From: Anoplolepis gracilipes
Taxonomy: Eukaryota > Arthropoda > Insecta > Hymenoptera > Formicidae
Assembly (NCBI RefSeq): GCF_047496725.1
Contig: NC_132980.1
Coordinates: 4,888,572-4,952,571, forward strand
Direction of reading: 5' to 3'
DNA length: 64,000 nucleotides
This document shows positions 12,576 through 24,690 of the stretch, piece by piece. Each line of letters begins with the position of its first letter. Positions within the stretch are counted from its first letter, which is position 1. Below the pieces are notes generated by a model. That model was not told the origin of the DNA. It saw only the letters and a list, made by a program, of their open reading frames with translations, and did no database searches. Both the position numbers and the translations under genes were made by a program.

Positions 12576-14290
12576 TCAAATTTTTGTTAAATTTTTCAAA
12601 TTTTATACAAAATAATATATTTTTTTATATGCACATAATTTTTTTATAGCATTTTTGTATAAACAATGTCATTGAAAAAAACATTTTTTTTACTTATTCT
12701 TACATTTTACATACATATCAAAAATTTAATAAATATTTTGTTGATTATTTTCTCACATATAAGAAAATTGCTATATAGCGTTAACTTCTGTGCAGCGCAT
12801 GTCGCGCCGCAAAAGCAAGCCGAGGCGCGACGAGCGTAGTTTCGACCGAAAGTTCGGCCATTTTTTGGCCAAAACCGAAATTTAGCCAAAACTCGTGTTT
12901 TGGGCCGAAACCGAAACCGAAACCGAATCTTCGGTCGAACACTATCGGGCAGTCAGTTTTCTCCTCACTCTTTGTTATCCCCACTCTTTCCTCGTTAGAG
13001 AGAGAAAAGTATACGGCACCTTAGAGTTCCTATAAGTACTTATAGGAACTCTACGACACCTACTTTTTCTGTTCTTTTTTTACCTGAACTTCAATGCTTA
13101 CAAAAGAACGTCCTTTTTATCTGAGCTTTAATGCTTACACGTTCGGTCTATTCTTACTATGTCTGTAAACACGCCTTATGCTTATGTGCATTTCCCTCTC
13201 CACAAGGTAACAAAATTTCCTTCAATTTTGGTCCTGTGCATTTTCTTCGTAAAGTTGACAGAAATGAAAATATAGACAAGAAAAGAAATGAAAATGCAAT
13301 TTTGGCATAATTTATCCGAAATACAGCATTTTTCCAATGCCTGTTTTTTTAGTAAAACACATCTCGTGATGGACTTACGCAGCTGAACCATTTTCATATA
13401 TATATGAACTAATAAAAATAGGTTAAAACTAATTTTTAAAAAATTGTTACGTATACGTTTTTGCACTATAACTGTAATTTTTAATAAAAATGTATATTGG
13501 CCTTTATTTTTAAACACCTATAACTCATAAACGATTTATTGTAGAAGAGTCTGCTACGGCTCATTTTAAAGATAATTTAATTGTCTTTAATTAATGTATA
13601 TGTTATTATAGCCTACAGCCAACCGGAAGTCAGCTATTTTGCAAAACACCTTTCAAAATTCAAATTTTGCAACTTTCTTGCCTTTATCTCATACACTCAT
13701 TACCAAAATAAATTCAAATATACATGAAAAGTTTCAAAATTTTATTTTCTATTACTTTTATAATACATACTATATGCGTACAATCAGTACTTTTTGAATT
13801 ATAATCGACTTTTTTACACGAAAATTGTAGTTTTAGCCACTAACAGCGCACTCAAAAAATTTTTAAATATTCGTATCTCCGCAAATATCGATCGCATAGG
13901 AATAAAAAAACGCAATTTATTCGCAATTTAGTGCTCTACAACTTTCATTTAAACGATTTTGCGATCCAAATGGCCATTTTCGAGATATTAACGAAAAATG
14001 CACGACGCGTGGGCGCGTTTTCGTCGCGTCGCAAAATAACCCATATTTTAAAAAATTCTATTTTGGCTTCTATTGGTCGTATGGAGTTCTATAAAAAATA
14101 AAATTGTGTGTCTATATATGGAGTTCTATAAAAAACAAAATTGTGGGGAATTTTATTAGCTACAATTTATATTTTTGCTTGTAAACTTGATACTTTTTGA
14201 ATTATTAACGAAAAACCGATTTTTTGGACCTTTTTGTCACCACTGTGAGTTTTCCATAGCTTCCACGCATGGGGACTTTTGATATGTCAA
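12576..14290. other. Non-coding region with perfect palindrome and short CCGAAA array
   Basis: No gene is supported. A short tandem of CCGAAA occurs at about 12905-12930 inside a GC-rich patch (12780-13000) whose minus-strand ORFs are only repeats of Phe-Gly. A perfect 30-bp palindrome at 13023-13052 (half-site AGAGTTCCTATAAGT) follows. The sequence from about 13180 to 14290 has the look of an untranslated part of an old element but has no terminal repeats I can define. Confidence 0.4.
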
Positions 14291-14774
14291 AAAGCACCCC
14301 AAAACACATCTCTCCACATTTTTACGCGTCGTAAGAAATAAATCTCATTTTGAAACAGAAAGTGTGCTATATTTAGAATATTCTCATTTAATTGAAGCAA
14401 GTCATAGCGACAAAAGCTTAAAAATTATTGGAGGAAATTGTAGTGATCATTGGCGATGTATATTTTTTGACAGCATCAAGCTTCGAGTGTACGACAGTTT
14501 ACCCGGTTGTACATACTTTAAATTGGCGTCTAAAGAAAAAAATTACATTCATTGTCGTTATCCACAAATAAGTGCAAATGATATAATATTTGCAAAGGTT
14601 CAAGTACAACCTGATGGCACATGTTGTGGAATTTATGCTGCAGCTTTCGCCACAGCTGTAGCATTAGAAGGAAATCCTTGTAACGAGAAATATTCCAATC
14701 GTGTGGAATACATGAGGCAACATTTTCTTAATATTATAGCAGAAAATGAACTGTCACCTTTTCCAAAATGGTAA
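14291..14774 (+). pseudogene. C48 (Ulp1/SENP-like) cysteine protease fragment
   Basis: C48 peptidases cleave SUMO-like modifiers; many copies in animal genomes are transposon-borne. A 136-codon frame from about 14364 to a stop at 14774 shows the C-terminal half of such a domain in order: HWRCIFFDS (catalytic His), RVYDSLPG (Asp), and VQPDGTCCGIYAAAFATAVAL with the oxyanion Gln and nucleophile Cys. All four key residues are present. The frame can be read a few codons further 5', so the annotated ATG is unlikely to be the real start, and the N-terminal part is missing. No intron or partner domain is seen. It ends 170 bp before a fold-back MITE. I treat it as a truncated mobile-element gene. Confidence 0.6.
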
Positions 14775-14945
14775 TCCAATGAATCATTGGAAAAAAGCGC
14801 TTCAATATTATTAATTTCTTTGTACTCGGAGAGACGAAAATAATACATACATTATGGTTGCGTCTTACGAGAATGGATAATGGAAGGCGCCTATTCTATA
14901 TATAAAATATTCTATAAATATATTTTATATTATATATGTTATTTA

Positions 14946-15327
14946 CAGGGTGTCCCAGAATAACCTTCCTTTCGTAAAATGACATATTTCTGACACAATT
15001 CTAAGACAATTTTTCCTTTACCAAAATTTTGATTTGAAGCTTAGTTTTTGAGTTATAAGCAAAAATAGTTAGCAAATCACACGTCGAGTACAGAAGGCAG
15101 ATAGGAATATGGCGGTAATCACCCGTCGGACGGTCAGCTGCGCCCGCGCTCGCGGTGCGCCGTGCCGCTCCTGCCTGCCTTCTATACTCGACGCGTGATT
15201 TGCTAACCATTTTTGTTTATAACGCAAAAACTACGTTTCAAATCAAACTTTGGTAAAGGAAAAATTGTCTTAGAATTGTGTCAGAAATACGTCATTTTAC
15301 GGACGGAAGGTTGTTCTGGGACACCCT
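14946..15327. mobile_element. Short fold-back MITE, deletion relative of 571-1511
   Basis: The 382-bp unit begins CAGGGTGTCCCAGAATAACC and ends TTGTTCTGGGACACCCT. Its outer ~170 bp on each side are close to the outer parts of the element at 571-1511, including the GC-rich block with GCGCCCGCGCTCGCGG. The middle of the longer copy is missing, so this is an internally deleted derivative. It is non-coding. Confidence 0.8.
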
Positions 15328-15538
15328 ATATAAAGTCAGGGGCAATCTAACGGGTACTGGCATTATACGTTTCTTTTTGTTAATTACACATTGACGTTCC
15401 ATATGTATATATGTCAAAGATCTGCCGTAAGTGTATGACATTAGATATATATATAGTGTTATATATACATATTTCTGAAAAAATATTATAACATATTTAG
15501 ATCCTACTTATTACATATGTGGCATATGCAAAGCCATA
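15328..15538. other. Short non-coding stretch before Gypsy-1
   Basis: It contains GTATGACATTAGAT followed by TA-rich sequence ending in ACATATTTCT (15433-15478). A near copy of this ~45-bp string lies at 21065-21108, just beyond the other side of the Gypsy element. No gene is seen. Confidence 0.4.
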
Positions 15539-16025
15539 TGTAAGCTATCAAAACTTTATCCGCTCCAAAGTTGAAACTACTTTTAATGTCGCGGGTTATT
15601 TAACGAACCCACGGTCCGGGAACTCGAAATCGGATAAGAAGAACAAAATGACTCACTCGATTATTACCACTGTTCAATTTATTTGGTTCAAAGTTTACAC
15701 TGTTCGCTACTTATCGCATGGAGTACAAGTCCGCCCGCTGTCGGCCTTCCCGGCTTTTATATCTAGTGCCTCCTGTCGAGGCCCGCTGTTAGCAAATCTC
15801 GGAGTTACAGGTTGCTTCTTTAGCCGTTGCGCAGGGCCCAACGGTATCGCTTGTTTAAATTATATTACCGTATTGGCTGACGATTATCGATAGCTGGACG
15901 CATGAGCAGATCGATCTCGCTTGTTCGCGCGGTATGGCCGTGGTTGGTACGACGGGGCTCTACAGGGCAGGGATTCTCCTCTTGAGGAGCCTTTCTCCGT
16001 GGTGCTCAACGTTGATTTCCTTACA
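15539..16025 (-). repeat. Gypsy-1 3' LTR
   Basis: The 487-bp LTR lies downstream of integrase in the element's own direction. It matches 20504-20993 except for scattered substitutions, a 5-bp indel near 15778 and a small divergent patch near 15757. Confidence 0.93.
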
Positions 16026-16262
16026 GTTCGGCCGTCCTGAGATTGCTGCTCGTCCCGAGAGGTTTTCCTACCGAACAAAACGTTGCGTTAACGCCTTTTC
16101 GCCTTGTCTTTTTTTTTGTTGTTCTTATGCCATATCGATTATCTGATCAATTTTATTTACAGTATGCTACGCGGTTAGCGTTGTGCGACAACCATAATTT
16201 TCTCTTATTTTAACACTTACAATTAGAATCTTAAATCTAAGGAGTGACGTATCTGCGTCCGC

Positions 16263-19087
16263 TTATTGATACGCCGTCACTGGTTTAATCCAGTGCTTTA
16301 ACCGATCGGGTGACAGAATTGTGTTATAGGGTTTCTGCGTGATATTAAAGCCGGGTATGTTTTGCACTACATATCGGTTGTACTTTAACACCTTTGCTAT
16401 CATGTATGGTCCCTTATATTTAGACTTAAGCTTTTTGTTTTCCCCGGGTTTGCTGGTCGTGTCTCTCACTAATACATAATCGCCCGGTTTATGCGGTGTT
16501 GGCGGACGATGTCACTGGTCGTATTTTATTTTATTGTACGCTCGAATTTGATTCGTGGTCTCTTGCGCGAGATTTCGAAACTGTTCGCGTTCCGCTTTGA
16601 TATTCAATTCTAATTTCGCTATTCTTCGCAAGGTCTCCACAATTTTCACATCAACGTGATTGCGTTGATCAACGCCGAACAAAATTTTCGCCGGTGATGC
16701 TTTTAGCGAAGAGTGAGTCGTATTATTAATTACGTATTGCACCTGGTCGACACAGTCTTTCCAGTCCGACGGTTCGGACGCTAATTTTGCCAGAGACGAT
16801 TTCAAAAATCGGTTTACTCGCTCCACCGTTCCATTCGCCAATGGAGCCGCTACCGCAATTAACCGATGTTCCACCTTGCTGGATTCCGTGAATGCGAATT
16901 TCCGAAGAAATTCCCTGGACGTAAACGCGATGCCCCGATCGGACACTATTTTATGCGGCGTTTCTGTCTTAAACAAACGAGTCAGGTTCTCTATAGTTTC
17001 GTCCGATTTCGTACTTTTGACCGGAAATAGCCACGTGTAGCGCGAAAACGCATCAACGACGACCAAGATGTGTTTATTCCCCTCTGTCGTTTCCGTTAAC
17101 GGCCCGAAATGATCCATGTGTCAAACTTGGCCCGGCAGACTGGGGTATTCTATCACTTGCATTTCCCCTTCGCGTATGTTTGGCGCGGAATTTGCCGTGA
17201 GACATGTTAAGCAGTTTTCGATATATTGTTTAACTCTTTTTCTCATCGACGGGAACCAATAATTCGCGCTTAGACTCGAATACGTTTTTTCGAACCCGCA
17301 ATGAGCCATCTCATCATGGTAAACTCGAACGGCCCGCTCGGTGCTCGACTTTGAATCTATAGTTTTGTAGACGCAGCGTCCACCGCGCGATACGCGGAAT
17401 CAAATTTACTTTGTTAATCGCGTACGCTAGCGAATTGCAATCGGTTACTATTGTAAAGTTCAGCCCATAAAGGTAAATGTGAAATCTTTCTATTAATTTT
17501 ACCATAGCGAGCATTTCGAGCTCGAAACTATGATAATTCTGCTCGGCCTTATTAGTCGACTGACTATAATACGCGACCGGCGCCCATTTCCCATTACTCT
17601 GTTTTTGCATTAGAATAGCCGCCAAACCGAGTGCACTCGCGTCGGTGTGCAATTCCGTTTCTGCCTGCGAATTATATAGGCGTAATACCGGGTGTGATGT
17701 TAATTTTTCTTTGAGCCTATTAAATAGCCGATACGCATTCGTCGTTAAAGTCGAACTCTGCCGTTTTCTTCAATAAATTCTGCAGCGGTCGCGCTATTTT
17801 TGCGTAATCTTTTATGAATTTTCGAAAGTAATTTGTAAGCCCGAGGAATCTTTGTACGTCCAACGTTTTCTTCGGTAGCGGCAAATTCCCGACCGCTTCC
17901 GTGTGATGCGGACTTAATGTGATTCCGCCGGGTGTGATCCTATAGCCTAAATATTCTATTGTCGATTTTAAAAACTGACATTTGCCATAATTGAGCTCGA
18001 ATTGGTGCTGCTTAAGCAATAAGAGAACTTCATTTAGCGTGTACAAGTTTTCTTCGACCGAAGATGACGGAATTAAAATATCGTCTATATACACGATAAC
18101 TTTATCTTGTCTAATCAATGGCTACAGGATTTGCACGATTCGTTTTTGGAACTCGGCCGGCGATTCGCAGAATCCGAACGGAAGTCGCGTATACTCGAAC
18201 TGCCCATCGGGCGTCGCGAACGCAAAGTATTTCGTGCATTCCGGATCCAGCTCAATTTGGTGAAACCCGTCCCTGAGGTCGAGAAGCGTGAAGACGGTTT
18301 TATTAGCTAGCCGCGTTAGACATTCCTCTATTACCGGGAACGGATATTTCTGTTTAAAAACCCGGTCGTTAAGTGGACGTAGATCAACGCATAGACGAAT
18401 GGAACCGCTTCGCTTTCGCACGAGTACGACCCGCGCACAGTACGGTGACGTGCTATATTTAATAATTCCTCTCGCTAATAGATCATCCGTGATCTCACGC
18501 AACTGCATTCTCTCATTCCATGCAAATCGTCGCGGCGCATACGCATACGTGGATGAATCTTTTAACGCGATCTTTACCTGATATTTCTCGTTACTCATTG
18601 GTACATTTGACCTTTTGATTTCGCCTAGCAATTTTATTAGTTGTTTGTCTACAGATGTACCGAAATCAGTCTTTACATCTTGTAGACCAGGTTCAACAAC
18701 AAGGTCATTTACGCTATTGACATCCTCCGCCTCAATGTCAGTCAAAGCTATCTCTTTTAATAACGACAACTTGTTTGTCTCTCGACAACAACCGTGTTCA
18801 AAAGTAACCGTTATCTTTTGTGAGTCTAGAAAGTCGCGACCTATAACAATATCGGTCGACAAGGTATCTTCTTGCAAGACTAAAAATTTTATGTTGGCTT
18901 CTATTGTCTGTTGCCCTTGAATTTTAACGATAGCTTTGACCGACCCTTGGAGTTTGATCGGAGTATTATTTAATGCTTTATATGTTAACTTCGCAACCTT
19001 TAGCGACACCGTTGATTTAAAATATTTTTTGAACGTTGAAGGTCGCAAAAAGGAGACCGGACCCGTGTCGATTAACGCGGTTAGCAT
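16263..19087 (-). pseudogene. pol: Gypsy-1 pol: protease, RT, RNase H, integrase
   Basis: Protease has LIDTGPVSFLR (active-site DTG) at the start. RT follows with FTLLDLRDGFHQIELDP and LPFGFCESPAEFQKR, then a TAG at 18124-18122 in place of a sense codon, and YIDDIL (catalytic YxDD box) in the same frame. A one-base shift near 17732 precedes RNase H (TELHTDASALGLAA, FELEMLAMVK, VTDCNSLAYA). Integrase starts with the zinc-binding HDEMAH and CLTC, then a TGA at 17123-17121 just before HMDHFGPL, where the sister element at 44250 has Trp. The catalytic triad is kept: HMDHFG, IVSDRGIAF, VERVNRF. Another in-frame TGA at 16514-16512 precedes the C-terminal GPY-type region, YKGPYMIAKVL. So there are three nonsense codons and one frameshift, with active-site residues otherwise intact. 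Confidence 0.9.
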
Positions 19088-19116
19088 GCATTTTTGATTA
19101 TTTAGCCAAATTATTT

Positions 19117-20358
19117 TTACAATGGCCCGTACAAAGTTAACTTCCTACCAGGTTCGCCGACGAACGCCATCTGCTCTGCCGGATCTTCCTCCGTCGCTGC
19201 TGCCACGGCTTCGGTCGGGATAGGCTGTTCCTGGCTGGATGGAGAAGCTGCTTGCGTCCGTCTCAGCTTGAAGCACTGCTGCCGGGTATGCCCCTTTTTC
19301 CTGCAGAAGCTGCACGTAGTAGGCTCTTGCGGAGCCTTGTCCGCCTGTCCTTGGCTCTTCTTAGGGCCCTCCTTGGTCTTACTCGCCTTGTGCTCCATCG
19401 GTTGCCTCCGGTTCCGGTCGAAGGATGCCTCTGCCACATGAGTCATCTCCTGGAGGAACTCGTCGACTGTCTGCTTCCGCAGTGCTGCGGCTGTACCTCG
19501 CAGCGCACAGCTATTTATCCCGCTGATCAGCAGGTGTATTTGCTCATCTTGCTCGAGCTTAATACACTGCATCAGCGCGAGCTTGTCCATCGCGTATTCC
19601 TGGAAGGACTCCTTGTCTGATTGCCATCTGCGAGCCTCGATGCGCTGCATGGCGACATGGAATAGGATCTTCCGCTTGAATCTCCTCGTGATGGCTTCCT
19701 TAAAGCCGCTCCAGGACTCCATGCTGATGCCGTTGTCCAGGTCGAATCATTTCCTGGCGGTCCTTACCAACCGGCTTGTAGCTGCTAGCAAGGTGACTTC
19801 TTCGATGACTCCGTGAATTCGGGCTATTCTATCCACCCGTTGAAGCCACCAAGATATCTCTTCCTGATCTGTTCCTCCAAATTCAGGAATCTGGGTACTC
19901 AGCAAATTTACCGCCTGCGCGGGAGCCACCGTCGAAACGACCGATCGCCTGGCATGCTCCCGTGGCTGATGTACCACAGGGGTCGATACCACTAGCACCG
20001 GCCTTATTTGAGTTACCTCTTCAGGTTCCTGTTGAGCTGCCTGCAGATTTCCGCCGACGATTCGCAACAACTGTTGCATGACCTGTTGGTCCTGCTCCAT
20101 TTTCTTCTGAAGATCTGCGCACAGCTGTGCGAGCTCGTTATTCGCCGGGGTTGACCTTGCTTCTTGTGTCTGTCCTGCGCCTGAGGTTCCTGAAAAATCG
20201 GGAGCTTCTGACAAATTCTGTGGTTGGCTCCAGACAAAGTCCCTTAACGGACCGTGCTTCTCTAGGTGCGAGAGAATCGCCTCGAAAAGGACGTCTCTAT
20301 TGCCCCTGACCTCCAATCCGTATCTGTCCGCTTCCTTCTGGAGTTGCTCCGTGGACAT
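19117..20358 (-). pseudogene. gag: Gypsy-1 gag with one nonsense codon
   Basis: The frame starts at 20358 and ends at 19117, with a TGA at 19749-19747. The ORFs on either side of this TGA are in the same frame. The codon lies in the context ARK-stop-FDLDNG, where Gypsy capsids usually have Trp, so TGG to TGA is the likely change. The N-terminal part has a Gln-rich coiled-coil-like stretch; the central part (ESWSGFKEAITRRF) is the capsid region; near the C-terminus is one zinc knuckle, CSFCRKKGHTRQQC, for RNA binding. Pol follows in the -1 frame relative to gag, which fits frameshift expression, although I do not see a canonical slippery heptamer. Confidence 0.88.
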
Positions 20359-20475
20359 TCGTTCAGAAGAGAACGGTCTTCAGGGGTGATGCCCATTTCC
20401 ACCTTTTTATTGTCTCTTTCGAATCGCGAACCGATCAGAAATTTCTTAAGAACGCCCGACCAGACGCTGGATCGT

Positions 20476-20493
20476 ATCCCACTTCTGGGGATA
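20476..20493 (-). promoter_or_regulatory. Probable primer-binding site, tRNA-Leu-like
   Basis: Read on the minus strand just inside the 5' LTR, the sequence ends CAGAAGTGGGAT, which is complementary to the acceptor end typical of insect tRNA-Leu. The six bases that should read TGGTGT do not match, and the site is 10 bases inside the LTR edge, so the assignment is tentative. The same core occurs at 36338-36350. Confidence 0.45.
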
Positions 20494-20503
20494 TAAAAAC
20501 TAC

Positions 20504-20993
20504 TGTAAGCTATCAAAACTTTATCCGCTCCAAAGTTTAAACTACTTTTAATGTCGCGGGTTATTTAACGAACCTACGGTCCGGGAACTCGAAATCGGAT
20601 AAGGAGAACGAAATGACTCACTCGATTATTACCACTGTTCAATTTATTTGGTTCAAAGTTTACACTGTTCGCTACTTATCGCATGGAGTACAAGTCCGCT
20701 CGCTGTCGGCCTTCCCGGCCCTTAATCTACTGCCTCCTGTCGAAGGGAGGCCCGCTGTTAGCCAATCTCGGAGTTACAGGTTGCTTCTTTAGCCGTTGCG
20801 CAGGGCCCAACGGTATCGCTTGTTTAAATTATATTACCGTATTGGCTGACGATTATCGATAGCTGGACGCATGAGCAGATCGATCTCGCTTGTTCGCGCG
20901 GTATGGCCGTAGTCGGTACGGCGGGCTCTACAGGGCAGGGATTCTCTTCTTGAGGAGCCTTTCTCCGTGGTGCTCAACGCTGATTTCCTTACA
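20504..20993 (-). repeat. Gypsy-1 5' LTR
   Basis: The 490-bp LTR precedes gag on the minus strand and ends exactly at the CATA target duplication. Confidence 0.93.
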
Positions 20994-20997
20994 CATA

Positions 20998-22590
20998 TAT
21001 AATACTATAAAAGAAAAAGTTTAACAATTTATTTGTATTTATAATATAAATATAAAAATAAGTATATGACATTAGATGTTTATATTATATACACATATTT
21101 CTCAAATTTAATTTGTTTACTCACATTTTGTATATGCCTATTAGTTCTCTACATTACGTTCAGCCTTGCGACGAAATTTTGGTCGAGAAAAAAAGTCGTT
21201 TCTTTATAACAATTGGAAACGACACATGTACAAAGATTACGCATCAGTGTGTACTATTACCACACAACAAATATCTCTTCGCGAGCGAACGAAAGAGACG
21301 ATAATAGAAGCGAGCGAGACAGTAATAGGAACGAGCGAGAGGGGCATAGCAGCTGGCAGAGAAAACTCGAGACTCGAGCCTTTCCTTGCTGCTATTCCTC
21401 TCTCGCTCGCTCCTATTACTGTCTCCCTCGCTCCTATTGCGGTCTCGCTCGCTCCTATTACTGTCTTGCTCACTCTCATGTCGACTGCGTCAGTAATACT
21501 TTTTTAGTTCCTTCAAGGCGGCGCTCAAAACCGAGTATGAAGTATGAGTTCTGCTGACGCTTCGATATCCTCTCAATGTTCTTTCCTCTTGTGTTCCAAT
21601 CTTTCTAAACATTATTTGTATATCTTCAGATATTTGCGATTGTCTCAAATTAATAATATTTAATTGACGTAAGACTTGTCGTTTGAATGCAATATCTAAA
21701 TGAATATTAAAAAATTTTAAGTATATATTATAGAAAATGTTCGTCAATTAATAATAGCATTTTGGTTAGTGTATTTTGTGGGTGTGTGCACGTGTGTGCA
21801 CGCGTGTGTATGTAAGTACAACAAAAGTTACTAAAAATACTTTATCATTATCAGGTTCATCAATATAACGAATATTTTCCTTAATTGTATTATCCTTAGA
21901 ATATTGAGTTATATTTTTTTGCAATTTATTTGTGTTATTTGTAACGTTTATAAGTTTTACTGCATTTTCTTTATTGCTATCGCGAATAATTTTTTTATTC
22001 TTAAAATAATTTCGATTAAAATTGACTAAAACGATGTCAAATTATTTAAAAAAATTTTTTCAATATTTTTTTCGAAAACTACATTCAAAAACAAAAAAAA
22101 TGACCACCTGATAAATGCCAATATCTTTATTCTTCTTAAAGTAATAACTGTTTGAATTTTTTTATTAATTTCTTTTCTTAATTTATAACTCGAGTATGGA
22201 TGGAGATAAAAATCTAAAAAAAATCGTAGAAACTACTTTCAATAAGTGCAAAAACATAAAAAAAAATGAAGCAAATAAAAAATGTTCGCGGAGAAAAGTG
22301 GTCGATTTCGTATGGAATGCCTCATATATATACATATATATACGTATATATACATATATGTGTATATATATATATTATATATATATATATTTATATTTAT
22401 ATATGTATATACATTTATACATTTATATTATTAACACAATGTATGAAGGAGAGGAAACACAACATTAGTATTATTATATGGAAAAATTATCATTTTATTG
22501 GAAATATTTTCCACTAGTGACATAGATAATTCTTCGAGTTCATGTACTGAAAATATATCAAAATTTGAAGATTAAAATGGTTTAGAAATA
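20998..22590. other. Non-coding; imperfect inverted repeat and TA-rich tract
   Basis: From about 21285 to 21475 the sequence carries units like GCGAGCGAGACAGTAATAG on one side and CTCGCTCGCTCCTATTACTG repeated on the other, forming an imperfect hairpin around 21370. Several overlapping ORFs on both strands arise from this repeat and are not genes. A TA-rich stretch spans 22320-22430. I see no other feature. Confidence 0.5.
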
Positions 22591-22597
22591 AAACTTA

Positions 22598-23600
22598 TTA
22601 CATTAATAAATTTTTTCCAATTAAGTAGTACTTATTATCTTTAATAGCAAAATTTTCTATCAACACAATATTCTTATCTTTTAAATAATAGCAATTATCT
22701 CCAAAATGTGTACTAAACGACATATTATTTACAATCAATTTTTTAAATTGAGCAGAAAAATGTGTAATAGGTAAAGGACCTTCATGATGTTCTTGTACCA
22801 TTTGCAAATTTATTTTTTTTGACGGGGTAGTTATCAATATATTTTGTGACTCATGAATACGCTTTACAAGTTGAGCTAATGGATAATGAGATTTTCTAAC
22901 TAATCAAACTAAGTTTTAGATATTGCATGTAATTTTCAAAAGGAAATGCACTGTAAAGATCTAAAAGTCTAAAAACTCTGTAATCATCAACAACATGAAT
23001 TAATCCATGCACATTGTGTGAAATGTACTCTGCTCCATAAATGACTTTAAATTGTTTCACAAAATATATTAATAATGAGCATGCGTATTCTAAATACTTT
23101 GTATATAAATTAGCATTAATTAAAATTCTAACAGCAATATGTAAAGTGTAAAGATATAAAATGTAAGTATTTGTCAGATGATAAGATATTTTTTAAAATA
23201 ACTGGACCACAATACAATAAAAAAAATCTAAATATTTTCCAGCGTGCAACTTCATTTAAAGACCGGGTTTTTCTTACAAAATCAGGAGGAATACAAGATT
23301 TTATTTCAATGAGATAACTTGAAATAGATTGTATGTTGGTTTTTGATAATCTATGTGAAATAGATCCAAAAAGCCATATATTTAGGTTTTTTTACTACGC
23401 CAAGGCATACTAAATGCATGTAGTCAAGAGGAAAACTTTTTACCATGTTAATCGAAGGTATTTTTTCTAAAAGTGATGTTCCTGTATGGTGTTCAGGTTG
23501 AACTCTATTACGGAAATTTTCATCCGTTCTTTCAACATACTTTATTTCAGGATAACACACTCTGGCTTTTATATATTTTCCTCTTTGCATACATTTTGTA
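22598..23600 (-). pseudogene. CACTA/EnSpm-like (tnp2-type) transposase remnant
   Basis: Read on the minus strand, 23590-23395 encodes a segment with HTGTSLLEKIPSINMVKSF and PLDYMHLVCLGVVKK, a signature of a large transposase family that also carries DUF4218-like C-terminal parts. About 23060-22900 then reads YGAEYISHNVHGLIHVVDD and YSAFPFENYMQYLK, the well-conserved downstream block of the same family. The final ORF, 22837-22598, continues in another frame. Stops and frameshifts separate the blocks and much of the catalytic middle is missing, so it is a dead fragment. The family name rests on motif recall; a tnp2-like DDE transposase is the safe description. Confidence 0.6.
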
Positions 23601-23759
23601 CATGCAAAAAATCCAGTTAGATATTGATTATAATAATTTAAGTTAAATTTAGTTAAATTAAGATTAATATTTAATTGTTATTATTGTTGAAATTATATCT
23701 AAAAACATAAGAAAATAAGTTATCTTAATTTCTTAGACTTTTTTTCTTAATAGTAATAT

Positions 23760-24690
23760 TTTAATATATTGATATTCACAGTCTTGTAAAATATTAAAGA
23801 TAGACTTCTGGACAAATTTTGTTTCAGACCATTAAATTCGAAGAAAAAAGAAGATTTAGAAACGCTACAAGAATTTACTATACTCTCAAATCGCAAGTAA
23901 GAGTCCGCAAAAACTCGAACAAATGGATAAGGAAAGTCAATCAAAATTGAATGCTGAAGATTTTATTGAAAAATTAAACGACCGATTAAAAAACGAAAAT
24001 GTTGACAGTTATAAATGTTGACTATTATCACCATTTCATATCTATAAATATGAAAAGGAAGAAGCTAAAAATTCTTTAATAAACACAGACAATTTTGTGT
24101 TTATATCAAATAAAAATAAATTAAACAATCAGCAAATTTTTACACATTGGTTTAATTACTTTATTAAATCTGTAAGAGAATGTCAACAGAAAACAAATGT
24201 AACTGGCAAAGTGCTTCTACTCGTTAAAAATTCTAAGAAGTTTGTCCTCCCAGAAGATATCTTGCAAAAGGATTTCGAGATGTTATATTTTCCACCAGGC
24301 ACATCCAAAATTCTTAAGCCAATGGATAAGAGTAATATTAACATTACCAGAAACAAATTTGAAGAGACATTGAAAGATTTTGGCACATTATACAATATGG
24401 AAATTTGTATCACAGCGATCAGGAACTCATGGGAAAACATTCCGTCTGTGCACATAGAATCTTTATGGAAAAAACTTTTAAAATCAGGCTCTTTCACCGA
24501 AAAAAATACAAGATCATTAGCTTTGAATAAATTAATATTTGAAAATGAGTCAGCAGAAGATATTGCTCAAAATAAAACTCCAGGAGAAATAGACAATACA
24601 ATACAAGCTTTATTTCAAAACTTGTTTAAGCAAAAAGAAAATCAAACATCTTTGATTAAACAGGAGACAAATAGAAAAAATCCTCAGTAG
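23760..24690 (+). pseudogene. Pogo/Tigger (jerky-like) transposase fragment, copy 1
   Basis: Plus-strand frames from about 23860 to 24690 encode the C-terminal part of a DDE transposase of the pogo/Tigger type: GKVLLLVKNSKKFVLPEDIL, then DFEMLYFPPGTSKILKPMD, the usual block before the last acidic residue. A longer homologous copy lies at 54250-55440 on the minus strand. Comparison shows that copy 1 lost the segment between the NVD motif near 24000 and SPFHIYKYEK near 24040, which includes the first catalytic region. Where jerky-like proteins usually have DN in LLLDN, both copies read LLVKN, so a catalytic Asp is absent. An intron-like acceptor is shared upstream. The ORF from 24097 is therefore a relic, not an active gene. 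Confidence 0.65.

Larger units (their letters stand above)
15539..20993 (-). mobile_element. Gypsy-1: near-complete Gypsy (Ty3-type) LTR retrotransposon
   Basis: A 5455-bp element on the minus strand has two LTRs (15539-16025 and 20504-20993), each starting TGTAAG and ending CTTACA when read on the plus strand. It is flanked by the 4-bp target duplication CATA (15535-15538, 20994-20997). Gag, protease, reverse transcriptase, RNase H and integrase follow in Gypsy order with no env. I count about 17 substitutions plus a 5-bp indel between the LTRs, roughly 96% identity, so the insertion is moderately recent. Nonsense codons in gag, RT and integrase and a frameshift before RNase H make it non-autonomous. 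A related, truncated element lies at 43113-45121 on the other strand. Confidence 0.93.

Noticed and set aside
12707..12984. Minus-strand ORFs with Phe-Gly repeats
   Set aside because: They translate a short CCGAAA array; not a nucleoporin-type gene.
18107..18920. Several plus-strand ORFs across Gypsy-1 pol
   Set aside because: Antisense shadows of a well-supported minus-strand pol frame.
21166..21557. Overlapping ORFs on both strands, 80-114 codons
   Set aside because: They arise from the GCGAGCGAGACAG inverted repeat and have no independent support.
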